Of a stretch of DNA of 64,000 nucleotides, positions 50,583 to 60,340 are shown piece by piece. The position numbers were made by a program, and so were the translations under genes. Origin of the DNA: an uncultured Pelagibacteraceae bacterium (GTDB lineage Bacteria > Pseudomonadota > Alphaproteobacteria > Pelagibacterales > Pelagibacteraceae); the NCBI GenBank assembly GCA_902590915.1, contig CACIYQ010000001.1, positions 186,001 to 250,000 of the forward strand, read 5' to 3'. The notes beneath the pieces are model-generated. The model made no database searches. It saw only the letters and a list, made by a program, of their open reading frames with translations, and was not told the DNA's origin. Positions within the stretch are counted from its first letter, which is position 1. Each line of letters starts with the position of its first letter.

Positions 50583-50647
50583 TCTGATCAAGGATGTGAA
50601 ACGTTATATTTAGTCCTTTTGTCTCCCCCTCTACATTCTTGATCAGA
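50583..50647. repeat. Long inverted repeat in the hspQ-ccmC intergenic
   Basis: tctgatcaaggatgt (50583-50597) pairs with acattcttgatcaga (50633-50647), 14 Watson-Crick pairs plus 1 G-T, 35-nt loop. Confidence 0.7.
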
Positions 50648-50695
50648 TAACTTTTTCATAATAGAAATTCTAAAATTAATCCCTAAATATCAAGT

Positions 50696-51403
50696 ATGTT
50701 TAAACTTTTAGAACCAAATAAAATATTTCAAATAACATCTAAAGCTCCAGGGTATGTTTTGTTTTTATTTGTTGTTGTTCTAACAGTTGGTTTAACTGAG
50801 GCGTTAATTTTGTCTCCAGAAGATTATAAACAAAGTGATGCAGTAAGAATAATGTATGTGCATGTTCCATCAGCCTGGATCTCACTTGGAATTTTTTCGT
50901 CGATAACCCTACTGTCAGTTAGTGGTTTTATTTTTAAAAATAAAAATTTATTTTTAATTGCAAAAAGTTTGGCTCCGTCTGGATTTGTATTCAATATTAT
51001 TGCGTTGGTTACGGGTTCTATTTGGGGCAAGCCTACATGGGGAACTTGGTGGGCTTGGGATGCACGAATTACTTCAATGTTAATTTTAGCATTATTTTTT
51101 GCTTTGTATTTAATTGCATGGAGAATTTATGAAAAAGAGGAAAAAGTTTTTAAAATTACCACTTTTATTACAATCATTGGTATAATTAACGTTCCAATCA
51201 CTAAATACTCTGTTGAGTGGTGGAATACACTTCATCAGCCTGCCTCAATTAATATTTTATCAAAAAGTTCAATTCATTCATCAATGCTTTTCCCTTTGTT
51301 GATAATGACTGCGGCATTTGCTCTATTTTCGTTGTTAATTTTCTTAATGAAATATAATACAGAACTGATAAAAATTAAAAATAAAGGCTTAGATAGATTA
51401 TGA
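50696..51403 (+). CDS. ccmC: Heme exporter CcmC
   Basis: IMYVHVPSAWISLGIF, WGKPTWGTWWAWDARITSMLIL, WWNTLHQPASI. Confidence 0.97.
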   Translation: MFKLLEPNKIFQITSKAPGYVLFLFVVVLTVGLTEALILSPEDYKQSDAVRIMYVHVPSAWISLGIFSSITLLSVSGFIFKNKNLFLIAKSLAPSGFVFNIIALVTGSIWGKPTWGTWWAWDARITSMLILALFFALYLIAWRIYEKEEKVFKITTFITIIGIINVPITKYSVEWWNTLHQPASINILSKSSIHSSMLFPLLIMTAAFALFSLLIFLMKYNTELIKIKNKGLDRL

Positions 51404-51627
51404 TCAGTGAATTACTTTTTATGAATGGATACGGGGTTTATGTGTTGTCTGCTTTTGGCTTTACTCTTTTAAGTTTTTCTGGCTTGTACGTGATTACAAA
51501 ATTACAATTTGCTAAAGAGCAAAATAAGTTTGTTGCTAAATTTGGATCTTTAAACTCTGACAAAGCTAATTCTGCAAAATTACAAAGAATAAACAAAGAA
51601 ATTTTAGCTAACGCCACAAATAACTAA
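51400..51627 (+). CDS. ccmD: CcmD
   Basis: FMNGYGVYVLSAFGFTLLSFSGLYV; position between ccmC and ccmE. Confidence 0.9.
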   Translation: MISELLFMNGYGVYVLSAFGFTLLSFSGLYVITKLQFAKEQNKFVAKFGSLNSDKANSAKLQRINKEILANATNN

Positions 51628-51637
51628 CTTTTAAACC

Positions 51638-52057
51638 ATGTATGGTCGTAAAGTTAAATTAAGATTTTTGTTTATATCATTAATTTTAATCACTTTAATT
51701 TTAACAGTATTTTTAGTTTTAAAATCCTTAGAGGAAAATGTTGTTTACTTTCAATCACCATCTGAGATTAAAACACTGACAGAATTAGACAAAAGTAAAA
51801 TAAGAGTTGGAGGCATGGTTAAAAAAAACTCAATTAATGTTAACTCGGATGAAGTTAATTTTATTATTACAGATTTTAAAAATGAAATAAATGTTAGTTA
51901 CTCTGGTGCTGTCCCCAACCTATTTGCTGAGGAAAAAGGAGTAGTTGCAGAGGGATTTTTGAAAGATAGAAATTTTTTTTCTGCCACAAAAATTTTAGCT
52001 AAGCATGATGAGAATTACATGCCACCAGAAGTAAAAAAAGCTCTGGAGGAAAAATAA
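51638..52057 (+). CDS. ccmE: Cytochrome c maturation protein CcmE
   Basis: [35 protein letters not shown] heme-binding HxxxY. Confidence 0.97.
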   Translation: MYGRKVKLRFLFISLILITLILTVFLVLKSLEENVVYFQSPSEIKTLTELDKSKIRVGGMVKKNSINVNSDEVNFIITDFKNEINVSYSGAVPNLFAEEKGVVAEGFLKDRNFFSATKILAKHDENYMPPEVKKALEEK

Positions 52058-52058
52058 A

Positions 52059-53933
52059 TTGATTTACAGTGTTGTTGGTCATTACTCACTAATCTTAGGT
52101 TTGTGTATAGGTCTGATCTTAGTTTATTTTTCAATTCAAAATTTTAGAAATTTTAATCAATTAGATAATAAAATTCTATCTTTTTCATTTTTACAATTAT
52201 TTTTTGTTGTTGTAAGTTTTTTAGCTTTAGTTATTTCATTCATTACTTCTGATTTCAGTAATGAAACAGTGTTTAATAATTCACATACAACTAAACCTCT
52301 TTTTTATAAAATAAGTGGTACCTGGGGAAATCATGAGGGAAGTTTGTTGTTATGGCTATTAGTATTAACCTTATTCATTTTCATATTTTTGTTAAGAACA
52401 AAAAACCAACCAATTAAATATAAAATTCTTACCTTAGTTTTTCAGCAAGTAATTATTATTGGCTTTTTTTTGTTTCTAATTTTAACATCAAACCCATTTA
52501 ATTATTTATTTCCAGTTCCAAATGAGGGTTTAGGATTAAATCCAATTTTACAAGATCCTGCGTTAGCTATACATCCTCCAATTTTGTATTTGGGCTATGT
52601 TGGTTCTTCTATTATTTTTTCCTCCGCTTTAGCCGCAACTTCTTTAAAGATGGTTTCAACCAACTGGGCGATACATATTAAAAAATGGGTTTTAATTTCT
52701 TGGATTTTTTTAACTTTAGGTATTTTGCTAGGTTCGATTTGGGCTTATTACGAATTAGGTTGGGGCGGATTTTGGTTTTGGGATCCTGTAGAAAATGTTT
52801 CATTAATGCCATGGCTTGCTCTAACAACCCTTTTACACTGTATTTTGGTACTTGAGAGAAAAGAGACTTTAACCTCATGGGTGATCATATTGTCAATTGC
52901 TACTTTCACTTTAAGTATGTGTGGAACCTTTTTAGTCAGATCTGGAATTCTTAATTCTGTTCACACATTTGCCAATGATCCAGAGAGAGGTTTATTTATT
53001 TTAATATTTTTATTTACTTTGATTTTTTTATCCTTACTTATTTTTTTCGTCTTTCACAAACCTGGTCAAAATAATCAAGCTAATTTTTTTTGGTTAAGTA
53101 AGGAAACCTCAATTTTAATAAACAATTGGTTTATGATGTATTTTTTATCAGTCGTATTGATTGGTACTGTTTATCCTATATTTTTGGATGTTATATCTTC
53201 CCAAAAAATTTCTGTAGGACCACCATTTTATCACAAACTGATAATCCCATTTCTAATTCCTTTTTTATTGATGATGGCAATTGGGCCTAAGTTAAAATGG
53301 ATAAAATCAGATTTAAAAGATAAAATCTATCTATTTTCACTATTAGTCATTTCAGTTTTAATCTCGTTTTTTATCGTTAAAAATTTTAATGCAAATGTTC
53401 TTGTTAATACTATTTTGATTTCTGCAGCTCTTTATTTATTCTTTATTACTTTAAGAGATTTTTTTATTAAGAAGTATAAAAATCTTGCTCAAAATATTGC
53501 TCACTTCGGATTTAGTTTATTGATTTTAAGTATTTTATTTAACAATTTATTTTCAAGTGAGATAATAACTAATCTAAAAGTAGGTGAAACTTATAATGGC
53601 TCAAAAACAAAAATAGTATTTGAGAGCATAAATCAAAAAAAGCAAAAAAATTATAATTCCATTATTGCTAATTTTAGTATCACTAATTCTGAGGGAATTA
53701 ATAATAATTTATCCCCTGAACTAAGAATATACAATCAACCTAAAATTACTACCAGCGAAGCAGATATTAAGACAACATTGATGAAGGATAAGTTTATTGT
53801 AATCAATTTAGTTCAAAATCAAGATTATTTTAACGTAAGATACCAAGTTAAGCCTTTCATGTTGTGGATATGGTTATCGGTAATGATAATTAGCTTGGGT
53901 GGATTAATTAGTTTATTAAAAAAAAGAACATGA
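52059..53933 (+). CDS. ccmF: Heme lyase CcmF
   Basis: GTWGNHEGSLLLWLLVL, LAIHPPILYLGYVG, WGGFWFWDPVENVSLMPWL. Confidence 0.97.
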   Translation: MIYSVVGHYSLILGLCIGLILVYFSIQNFRNFNQLDNKILSFSFLQLFFVVVSFLALVISFITSDFSNETVFNNSHTTKPLFYKISGTWGNHEGSLLLWLLVLTLFIFIFLLRTKNQPIKYKILTLVFQQVIIIGFFLFLILTSNPFNYLFPVPNEGLGLNPILQDPALAIHPPILYLGYVGSSIIFSSALAATSLKMVSTNWAIHIKKWVLISWIFLTLGILLGSIWAYYELGWGGFWFWDPVENVSLMPWLALTTLLHCILVLERKETLTSWVIILSIATFTLSMCGTFLVRSGILNSVHTFANDPERGLFILIFLFTLIFLSLLIFFVFHKPGQNNQANFFWLSKETSILINNWFMMYFLSVVLIGTVYPIFLDVISSQKISVGPPFYHKLIIPFLIPFLLMMAIGPKLKWIKSDLKDKIYLFSLLVISVLISFFIVKNFNANVLVNTILISAALYLFFITLRDFFIKKYKNLAQNIAHFGFSLLILSILFNNLFSSEIITNLKVGETYNGSKTKIVFESINQKKQKNYNSIIANFSITNSEGINNNLSPELRIYNQPKITTSEADIKTTLMKDKFIVINLVQNQDYFNVRYQVKPFMLWIWLSVMIISLGGLISLLKKRT

Positions 53934-54448
53934 AACAAAAATTAGTACCTTTCTCAATTATAGTAATATTTTTTGTAATTTTTGTGGTTTTTTATAAAAG
54001 TCTAGAGGATACTAATATTTATACTCCAGAGGTAAAGATCAATAATGATATTCCAATTTTCTCAGCTGAACGTCTCCTTTCTAATGAGACATTAGACTCA
54101 AAAGAAATTTTTCAATTAGATAAATTTTATATATTAAATATTTGGTCATCGTGGTGTGCACCCTGCAGAGATGAGCACTCGATATTAATGGACTTAAGTA
54201 AAAGTAATAAATTTATTGTTATTGGAATGAATTATAAAGATAACAAAAAGAATGCTAAAAGTTTTCTGGATGAATTAGGAAACCCCTATGAAAAAATTAT
54301 TATTGACAAAAATGGGACTAAATCAATTGAGTGGGGTGCTTTTGGCGTGCCTGAAACCTTCATAATATATAACAACAAAATAATAAAAAAATATATTGGG
54401 CCTTTAAACCAGGAACTTTTTTTAGAAATACAGAATTTAACAAAATGA
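53930..54448 (+). CDS. ccmG: Thiol:disulfide interchange protein CcmG/DsbE
   Basis: LNIWSSWCAPCRDEHSILMDL; GAFGVPETFII. Confidence 0.95.
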   Translation: MKQKLVPFSIIVIFFVIFVVFYKSLEDTNIYTPEVKINNDIPIFSAERLLSNETLDSKEIFQLDKFYILNIWSSWCAPCRDEHSILMDLSKSNKFIVIGMNYKDNKKNAKSFLDELGNPYEKIIIDKNGTKSIEWGAFGVPETFIIYNNKIIKKYIGPLNQELFLEIQNLTK

Positions 54449-54807
54449 AAACTTTTAAAACTTTAATAATTATTTTTCTTTTACTATTTTTTAATAATCT
54501 TTTTGCAAATGAAAATAGTGAGAGAAATGAAATAACTAAAAATCTCAGATGTTTGATTTGTCAGGGACAATCAGTTTATGACTCAGATTCTGATTTTGCT
54601 AATAGTATGAAGATTTTGGTTGATAAAAAATTAAATGAAGGATTGTCTGATAAAGAAATATATAGTTATTTTAAGGAAAAATACGGGGATTGGATTTTGT
54701 ATGATCCTGGGCTTAATAAAAATACCTATTTACTATGGTTATTGCCAATATTGATATTTCTATTTGGAGGTGCAATAATTGTGAAAAGTTTTATATTTAA
54801 AAAATAA
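54445..54807 (+). CDS. ccmH: Cytochrome c biogenesis protein CcmH
   Basis: LRCLICQGQSVYDSDSDFANSMK; YGDWILYDPGLNKNTYLLWLLP. Confidence 0.95.
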   Translation: MKTFKTLIIIFLLLFFNNLFANENSERNEITKNLRCLICQGQSVYDSDSDFANSMKILVDKKLNEGLSDKEIYSYFKEKYGDWILYDPGLNKNTYLLWLLPILIFLFGGAIIVKSFIFKK

Positions 54808-54820
54808 GTATTTATTAGCC

Positions 54821-55333
54821 ATGAATTTAAAAAATTTTATATTATCATTATTCTTAGTTTTTTTAACTTTTTCAGTAAGTGCAGAAGAATTAGAAGTAAA
54901 AAATCAAAATACAGAGTTCAATGTTTATACTGGGATGTTTGATTTTAGTGATGATGGTAAAAAATCAACTTTGATTGGATTTCAGCATCAAAATGAGGAT
55001 TTAAATAGGAATACATTTATAGGAAATTTATCTCCAATAACTGGAGCTCTAATTACGGCAGATGCTGCCGGTTATTTATATACTGGTGTTCAAGCTCAAT
55101 ATAAATTAGGATTTTTGAACGTAACTCCTAGTTTTACTCCAGGTATATATTTTGAAGGAGATGGAAAAGATTTAGGCCATTTAATTGAATTTAAAAGCGA
55201 ATTACAATTTTCACTAAATTTATCAAAAACAAGTGAGTTAGGTTTTTCATATAATCATTTATCTAACGCGAGTTTAGGAGACAAAAATCCTGGGGCAAAT
55301 AGTTATATGTTTAATTTCTTAAAAAACTTCTAA
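54821..55333 (+). CDS. PagL-like lipid A deacylase / acyloxyacyl hydrolase family
   Basis: Signal peptide; C-terminal FSYNHLSNASLGDKNPGANSYMFNF, PagL-type HxSNA. Confidence 0.8.
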   Translation: MNLKNFILSLFLVFLTFSVSAEELEVKNQNTEFNVYTGMFDFSDDGKKSTLIGFQHQNEDLNRNTFIGNLSPITGALITADAAGYLYTGVQAQYKLGFLNVTPSFTPGIYFEGDGKDLGHLIEFKSELQFSLNLSKTSELGFSYNHLSNASLGDKNPGANSYMFNFLKNF

Positions 55334-55341
55334 TAAAACTT

Positions 55342-56493
55342 ATGAATTTAAAAGATTGTCATAATTTTGCTGATTTTAGAAAACTAGCACAAAAAAAGTT
55401 ACCTTCTCCAATTTTTCATTACATTGATGGTGCTGCAGATGATGAGGTTACATATGCAAGAAATACGAGTGCATTTGATGATGTTGATTTGGTGCCAAAT
55501 GTTTTAAGAGGTGTAGAGAACGTTGATTTATCTACAACAATATTTGGAAAGAAATTAGATTTACCTTTTTATTTATCACCCACCGCCTTACAAAGATTAT
55601 TTCATTATGATGGGGAAAGAGCAGTGGGTAAAGCTGCTAAGAAATATAATACTATGTTTGGGGTATCGGCATTAGCAACAGTAAGTGTGGAGGAAATTTC
55701 TTCACTTGTTGATACACCGAAAATGTTTCAGTTTTATTTTCATAAAGATAGAGGACTTAATGATTCATGTTTAGAAAGAGCGAAAGCAGCTAAGTTTGAT
55801 GTCATGGCTCTAACTGTTGATACAATAACTGGTGGAAATAGGGAAAGAGATTTGAGAACCGGGTTTACATCACCGCCTAAACTAACATTATCAAGTTTAT
55901 TTAGTTTTGCCACAAAGCCAATGTGGGGAATAAATTATCTAACAAAAGGTAAGTTTGAATTACCTCATCTTCAAGATTTTGTAAAAGAAGGTACAAGCAC
56001 TAACTCTTCAATTGGAAACTATTTTTCTACAATGTTAGACCAATCAATGAATTGGAAAGATGCTGAACAACTATGCTCTAAATGGGGTGGTCATTTTGCA
56101 TTAAAAGGAGTGATGAGTGTTGAAGATGCAAAGCGAGCAGTTGATATTGGTTGCACAGGAATAATGGTTTCCAACCATGGGGGAAGACAACTTGATGGAT
56201 CGCGATCTCCTTTCGACCAACTTGCTGAAATTGTTGATGCAGTTGGTGACAAATTAGATGTAATTTGTGAAGGAGGAATTCACAGAGGAACCCATATGCT
56301 AAAAGCATTATCACTAGGTGCAAAGGCATGTTCAGGTGGAAGGTTATATTTGTATGCTCTAGCGGCAGCTGGACAAGCAGGTGTTGAAAGAGCTTTAGAG
56401 AAATATAAGTCCGAATTAGTAAGAGACATGAAACTAATGGGATGTACAAAAATTAGTGATCTAAATAGAAGTAATCTAAGATTTAGAACATAG
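55342..56493 (+). CDS. FMN-dependent alpha-hydroxy-acid oxidase, copy 1
   Basis: IFHYIDGAADDEVT, ALTVDTITGGNRERD, MVSNHGGRQLDGSRSPFD. Confidence 0.95.
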   Translation: MNLKDCHNFADFRKLAQKKLPSPIFHYIDGAADDEVTYARNTSAFDDVDLVPNVLRGVENVDLSTTIFGKKLDLPFYLSPTALQRLFHYDGERAVGKAAKKYNTMFGVSALATVSVEEISSLVDTPKMFQFYFHKDRGLNDSCLERAKAAKFDVMALTVDTITGGNRERDLRTGFTSPPKLTLSSLFSFATKPMWGINYLTKGKFELPHLQDFVKEGTSTNSSIGNYFSTMLDQSMNWKDAEQLCSKWGGHFALKGVMSVEDAKRAVDIGCTGIMVSNHGGRQLDGSRSPFDQLAEIVDAVGDKLDVICEGGIHRGTHMLKALSLGAKACSGGRLYLYALAAAGQAGVERALEKYKSELVRDMKLMGCTKISDLNRSNLRFRT

Positions 56494-56498
56494 TAATC

Positions 56499-57650
56499 AT
56501 GAATATTAATGATTGTTACAACTTTGAAGACTTTAGAAAATTAGCTAAAAAAAAGTTACCAGCCCCTATTTTTCACTATATTGATGGTGGTGCAGATGAT
56601 GAAGTCACCTTAAATAGAAACACTAATGCTTTCAATGACTGTGACCTTGTTCCTAATATACTTGCTAGTGTTGGGGAGCCTGATTTATCCACAACAGTAT
56701 TTGGCAGAAAAATTGATATGCCTCTTTTTTTATCACCAACCGCTATGCAAAGTTTATATACGCCAGAAGGGGATAAAGCTTCTGCAAGAGCTGCTGAAAA
56801 ATTTGGTACAATGTATAGCATGTCTACAATGGCATCTTTTTCGATTGAGGAGATAGCCAATATTTCAAGTGGTCCAAAACTTTTTCAATTATATGTTCAT
56901 AAGGATCAATCAATCACTGATGATTTAATCGATAGATGTAGAAGAGCAAATTTTGATGGTCTTTGTTTAACAGTTGATACTCTTGTTGCAGGAAACAGAG
57001 AGAGAGATCATAGAACTGGGTTCACAACTCCACCCAAATTAACTTTGGAAAGTCTACTAAGTTTTGCGATGCGTCCAGAGTGGGTTTTTAAATATTTAAC
57101 AAATAAAAAATTTGAACTGGCTAATATTAAACATAAAACTGACAAAGGAACTAACATTGCTAAATCAGTTATAGATTATATTAATGAACAATATGATCCT
57201 GAAATGAATTGGAAAGATGCAGAGTATTGTGTCAAGAGATGGAATGGACCTTTTGCATTGAAAGGAGTGATGTCAGTTGATGATGCAAAAAGAGCAATTG
57301 ATATTGGCTGTACGGCTATAATGATTTCTAATCATGGAGGAAGACAGTTAGATGGTTCAAGGTCTCCATTTGATCAAGTCAAAGCAATTTCAGATGCGGT
57401 TGGAGATAAATTAGAAATAATTCTTGATGGTGGCATTAGAAGAGGAACACATGTGCTAAAAGCCTTAGCAGCGGGTGCAACTGCTTGTAGTTTTGGAAAA
57501 GCATTTCTTTTTAGTTTAGGTGCTGGTGGTCAAAAAGGGGTTGAAAGATTATTAGATAATATGAATAAAGAAATTAGAAGAAACATGATTTTAATGGGAT
57601 GTAAAAAAATTGAAGACTTAGATATGTCAAAAATAATCTACCGTAATTAA
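56499..57650 (+). CDS. FMN-dependent alpha-hydroxy-acid oxidase, copy 2
   Basis: IFHYIDGGADDEVT, CLTVDTLVAGNRERD, MISNHGGRQLDGSRSPFD. Confidence 0.96.
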   Translation: MNINDCYNFEDFRKLAKKKLPAPIFHYIDGGADDEVTLNRNTNAFNDCDLVPNILASVGEPDLSTTVFGRKIDMPLFLSPTAMQSLYTPEGDKASARAAEKFGTMYSMSTMASFSIEEIANISSGPKLFQLYVHKDQSITDDLIDRCRRANFDGLCLTVDTLVAGNRERDHRTGFTTPPKLTLESLLSFAMRPEWVFKYLTNKKFELANIKHKTDKGTNIAKSVIDYINEQYDPEMNWKDAEYCVKRWNGPFALKGVMSVDDAKRAIDIGCTAIMISNHGGRQLDGSRSPFDQVKAISDAVGDKLEIILDGGIRRGTHVLKALAAGATACSFGKAFLFSLGAGGQKGVERLLDNMNKEIRRNMILMGCKKIEDLDMSKIIYRN

Positions 57651-57753
57651 CAAATATTAATGCTGATGGCTATTACAAAATTTAAACTAAGTTTTTTCAA
57701 AATCATCAATAGACATCAGTCTACTTTTCGATTAGGTTTTCGTTTTTAAAATT

Positions 57754-58920
57754 ATGATACTTGCAAAAAATTTAGAAAATTTAGGAACTGAGTCAGCTTT
57801 TAGTGTTTTAGCAGAGGCTAAAGCATTAGAGGCGAAAGGCCATCCAATGATACATTTAGGATTAGGTCAGCCAGACTTTAAAACACCCAAGCACGTTGTT
57901 GAGGCGGCAAAAAAAGCATTAGATGATGGACATCACGGATATGTAATGTCGAATGGAATACCAGAATGTAGAGAAGCCGTAACAAGATGGATCAAAAAAC
58001 AGTATGATGCCAACATTGATCCTGAAAGAATTTTAATTATGCCTGGTGGAAAACCTACGATGAGCTATGCTATTCAATGTTTTGGTGAACCAGGAGCAGA
58101 AATAATTCATCCAACCCCTGCATTTCCGATCTATGAATCTATGATAAATTATACTGGTTCTACACCAGTTCCTTATGATCTCACTGAAGATAAAGATCTC
58201 AAGTTTGATCCAGATAAAATAATATCTCTGATCACTGATAAAACCAGATTATTAATTTTAATTAACCCAAATAATCCAACAGGTAGTTTTGTTGAAAAAC
58301 CTGTAATTGATTATTTTGCAAAAGAATTAGAAAAACATCCGCACGTTACTATTTTAAGTGATGAAATTTATAGTAGACAAATTTTTGATTACAAAGAAAT
58401 GCCATCATTTTTTCATTACGAAGCTTTAAAAGATAGGTTAATAGTTTTAGAGGGTTGGAGCAAAGCTTACTCAATGACCGGTTGGAGACTAGGATGGAGC
58501 TATTGGCCTGAAGAAATGATTCCACATGTTAATAAACTATTAATAAACAGTGTGTCTTGTGTAAATGCAGCTGCACAATTTGCAGGTATAGCGGCATTAG
58601 ATGGTCCAGATGATTCAATTAAAGATATGTTAGATAAGTTTACATTAAGAAGAAATTTAATTCACAAAGGATTAAATGATTTACCTGGAATTGAATGTAG
58701 TTTACCCGGGGGCGCTTTTTATGCCTTTCCAAAAGTAATAGGTACAGGCATGAATGGTTCTGAATTTTGTAAAAAAGCTATGCACGAAGCAGGAGTTGCT
58801 ATTGTTCCAGGAACAGCATTTGGTAAAACTTGTCAGGATTACGTAAGATTTAGCTTTGCTGCATCTAGAGACAATATACTGCAAGCATTAGAAAATATAG
58901 GTAAGATGCTTTCTAAATAA
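57754..58920 (+). CDS. Class I/II pyridoxal-phosphate aminotransferase (AspC-like)
   Basis: INPNNPTGSFV, LEGWSKAYSMTGWRLGW. Confidence 0.96.
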   Translation: MILAKNLENLGTESAFSVLAEAKALEAKGHPMIHLGLGQPDFKTPKHVVEAAKKALDDGHHGYVMSNGIPECREAVTRWIKKQYDANIDPERILIMPGGKPTMSYAIQCFGEPGAEIIHPTPAFPIYESMINYTGSTPVPYDLTEDKDLKFDPDKIISLITDKTRLLILINPNNPTGSFVEKPVIDYFAKELEKHPHVTILSDEIYSRQIFDYKEMPSFFHYEALKDRLIVLEGWSKAYSMTGWRLGWSYWPEEMIPHVNKLLINSVSCVNAAAQFAGIAALDGPDDSIKDMLDKFTLRRNLIHKGLNDLPGIECSLPGGAFYAFPKVIGTGMNGSEFCKKAMHEAGVAIVPGTAFGKTCQDYVRFSFAASRDNILQALENIGKMLSK

Positions 58921-58958
58921 GCTGTATTTTTTTATTTTTTTTAATAATATTAGAATTT

Positions 58959-60332
58959 ATGAACCAACTAGTTGAAACAGAATTAAAAAGTCTTTTAAAT
59001 AACAGATATTCAACATCAGAGTCTGCTCGTGGAAATTATGCAAGAGGCGAGGATACTTATGATCCAATTTTATCAAAAGCGGTAGTTTTTCCCGAAACTA
59101 ATGAAGAGGTATCAAAAATACTGAAACTTTGTAACGAGCATAAAGTTCCAGTAGTTCCATATGGTACAGGTACATCTTTAGAGGGCAATGTTGTAGGAAA
59201 TGAAAATGGCATAACTATCTGCTTGGAAAAAATGAATAAAATTTTAAGTGTAAATACTGAAGATTTTGATTGCAGAGTTCAGGCGTGCGTTACTAGAGAG
59301 CAATTAAATGAGCATTTAAGAGAAGATGGTGTTTTCTTTCCTATAGATCCAGGAGCAAACGCTGCCTTAGGTGGTATGGCTTCAACTTCTGCTTCAGGAA
59401 CAATGGCAGTAAAATATGGGACCATGAAAACAGTTATTTCTGGTCTAACAGTAGTGTTACCAAATGGAGACATTATAAACACAGGTGGCAGAACTAAAAA
59501 AACTTCTGCAGGTTATAATTTAACAAATTTATTTATTGGATCAGAAGGAACTTTAGGAATTATTACTGAGGTTCACTTAAGATTATCTCCGATACCTGAA
59601 AGTATAATGAGTGCTGTTTGTCATTTCCCTTCATTAGAGGATGCAGTAATGACAGCTCAACAGGTTATTCAGTACGGTGTTCCAATTGCAAGAATTGAAA
59701 TGCTTAACGCAGATCAGATGGGAATTTCTATAAATTACTCTAAATTAAAAGACATTGAGGCAGTACCAACTCTATTTTTTGAATTTCATGGATCTGAGTC
59801 TTCTAATAAAGAGAATATTAATATTGTAGAAGAATTATCAAAAGAAAATAATGGAAGCTCATTTAAATGGGCTAAAGACTTAGAAGATAGAAACAAACTT
59901 TGGCAAGCAAGATGGGATGTATATTATTCTGTTAAAGCTCTAAACGATAATGGAAGAGTTTATTCAACAGACGTTTGTGTTCCAATCTCAAAGATTACTG
60001 AATGTGTGAAATTTGCTGAGGAACAAGCAAAAAAATTTGGAGTTAGAGCCCCAATGGTAGGTCATATGGGGGATGGTAATTTTCACGTAGTTCTACCTTA
60101 TGATCCTGAAAAAAAGGAGGTTTACAAACAACTTAGAGCATTTAATGGAACCTTAATTAGAAAAGCTTTAGAGCTTGAGGGAACTATTACGGGTGAACAT
60201 GGAGTAGGACTTCACAAAAAAGAATATTTACTTGAACAACACCCTGACAGCATTCCAGTTATGAAATCAATTAAAAAAACATTAGATCCGAACAACATAA
60301 TGAATCCTGGAAAAATTTTTGATTTAAACTAA
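58959..60332 (+). CDS. FAD-linked oxidase (GlcD/D-lactate dehydrogenase type)
   Basis: VPVVPYGTGTSLEGNV, GHMGDGNFHVVLPY, GTITGEHGVGLHKKEYL. Confidence 0.95.
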   Translation: MNQLVETELKSLLNNRYSTSESARGNYARGEDTYDPILSKAVVFPETNEEVSKILKLCNEHKVPVVPYGTGTSLEGNVVGNENGITICLEKMNKILSVNTEDFDCRVQACVTREQLNEHLREDGVFFPIDPGANAALGGMASTSASGTMAVKYGTMKTVISGLTVVLPNGDIINTGGRTKKTSAGYNLTNLFIGSEGTLGIITEVHLRLSPIPESIMSAVCHFPSLEDAVMTAQQVIQYGVPIARIEMLNADQMGISINYSKLKDIEAVPTLFFEFHGSESSNKENINIVEELSKENNGSSFKWAKDLEDRNKLWQARWDVYYSVKALNDNGRVYSTDVCVPISKITECVKFAEEQAKKFGVRAPMVGHMGDGNFHVVLPYDPEKKEVYKQLRAFNGTLIRKALELEGTITGEHGVGLHKKEYLLEQHPDSIPVMKSIKKTLDPNNIMNPGKIFDLN

Positions 60333-60340
60333 TCTAAAAT

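Noticed and set aside
56078-56860. ORFs at 56078, 56576 and 56626 within the two LldD-like genes
   Set aside because: Alternate-frame ORFs inside well-supported FMN oxidase genes.
57651-57753. Possible SAM-type riboswitch upstream of the aminotransferase
   Set aside because: Short intergenic with weak complementarity; could not match a known SAM-II/SAM-V core.
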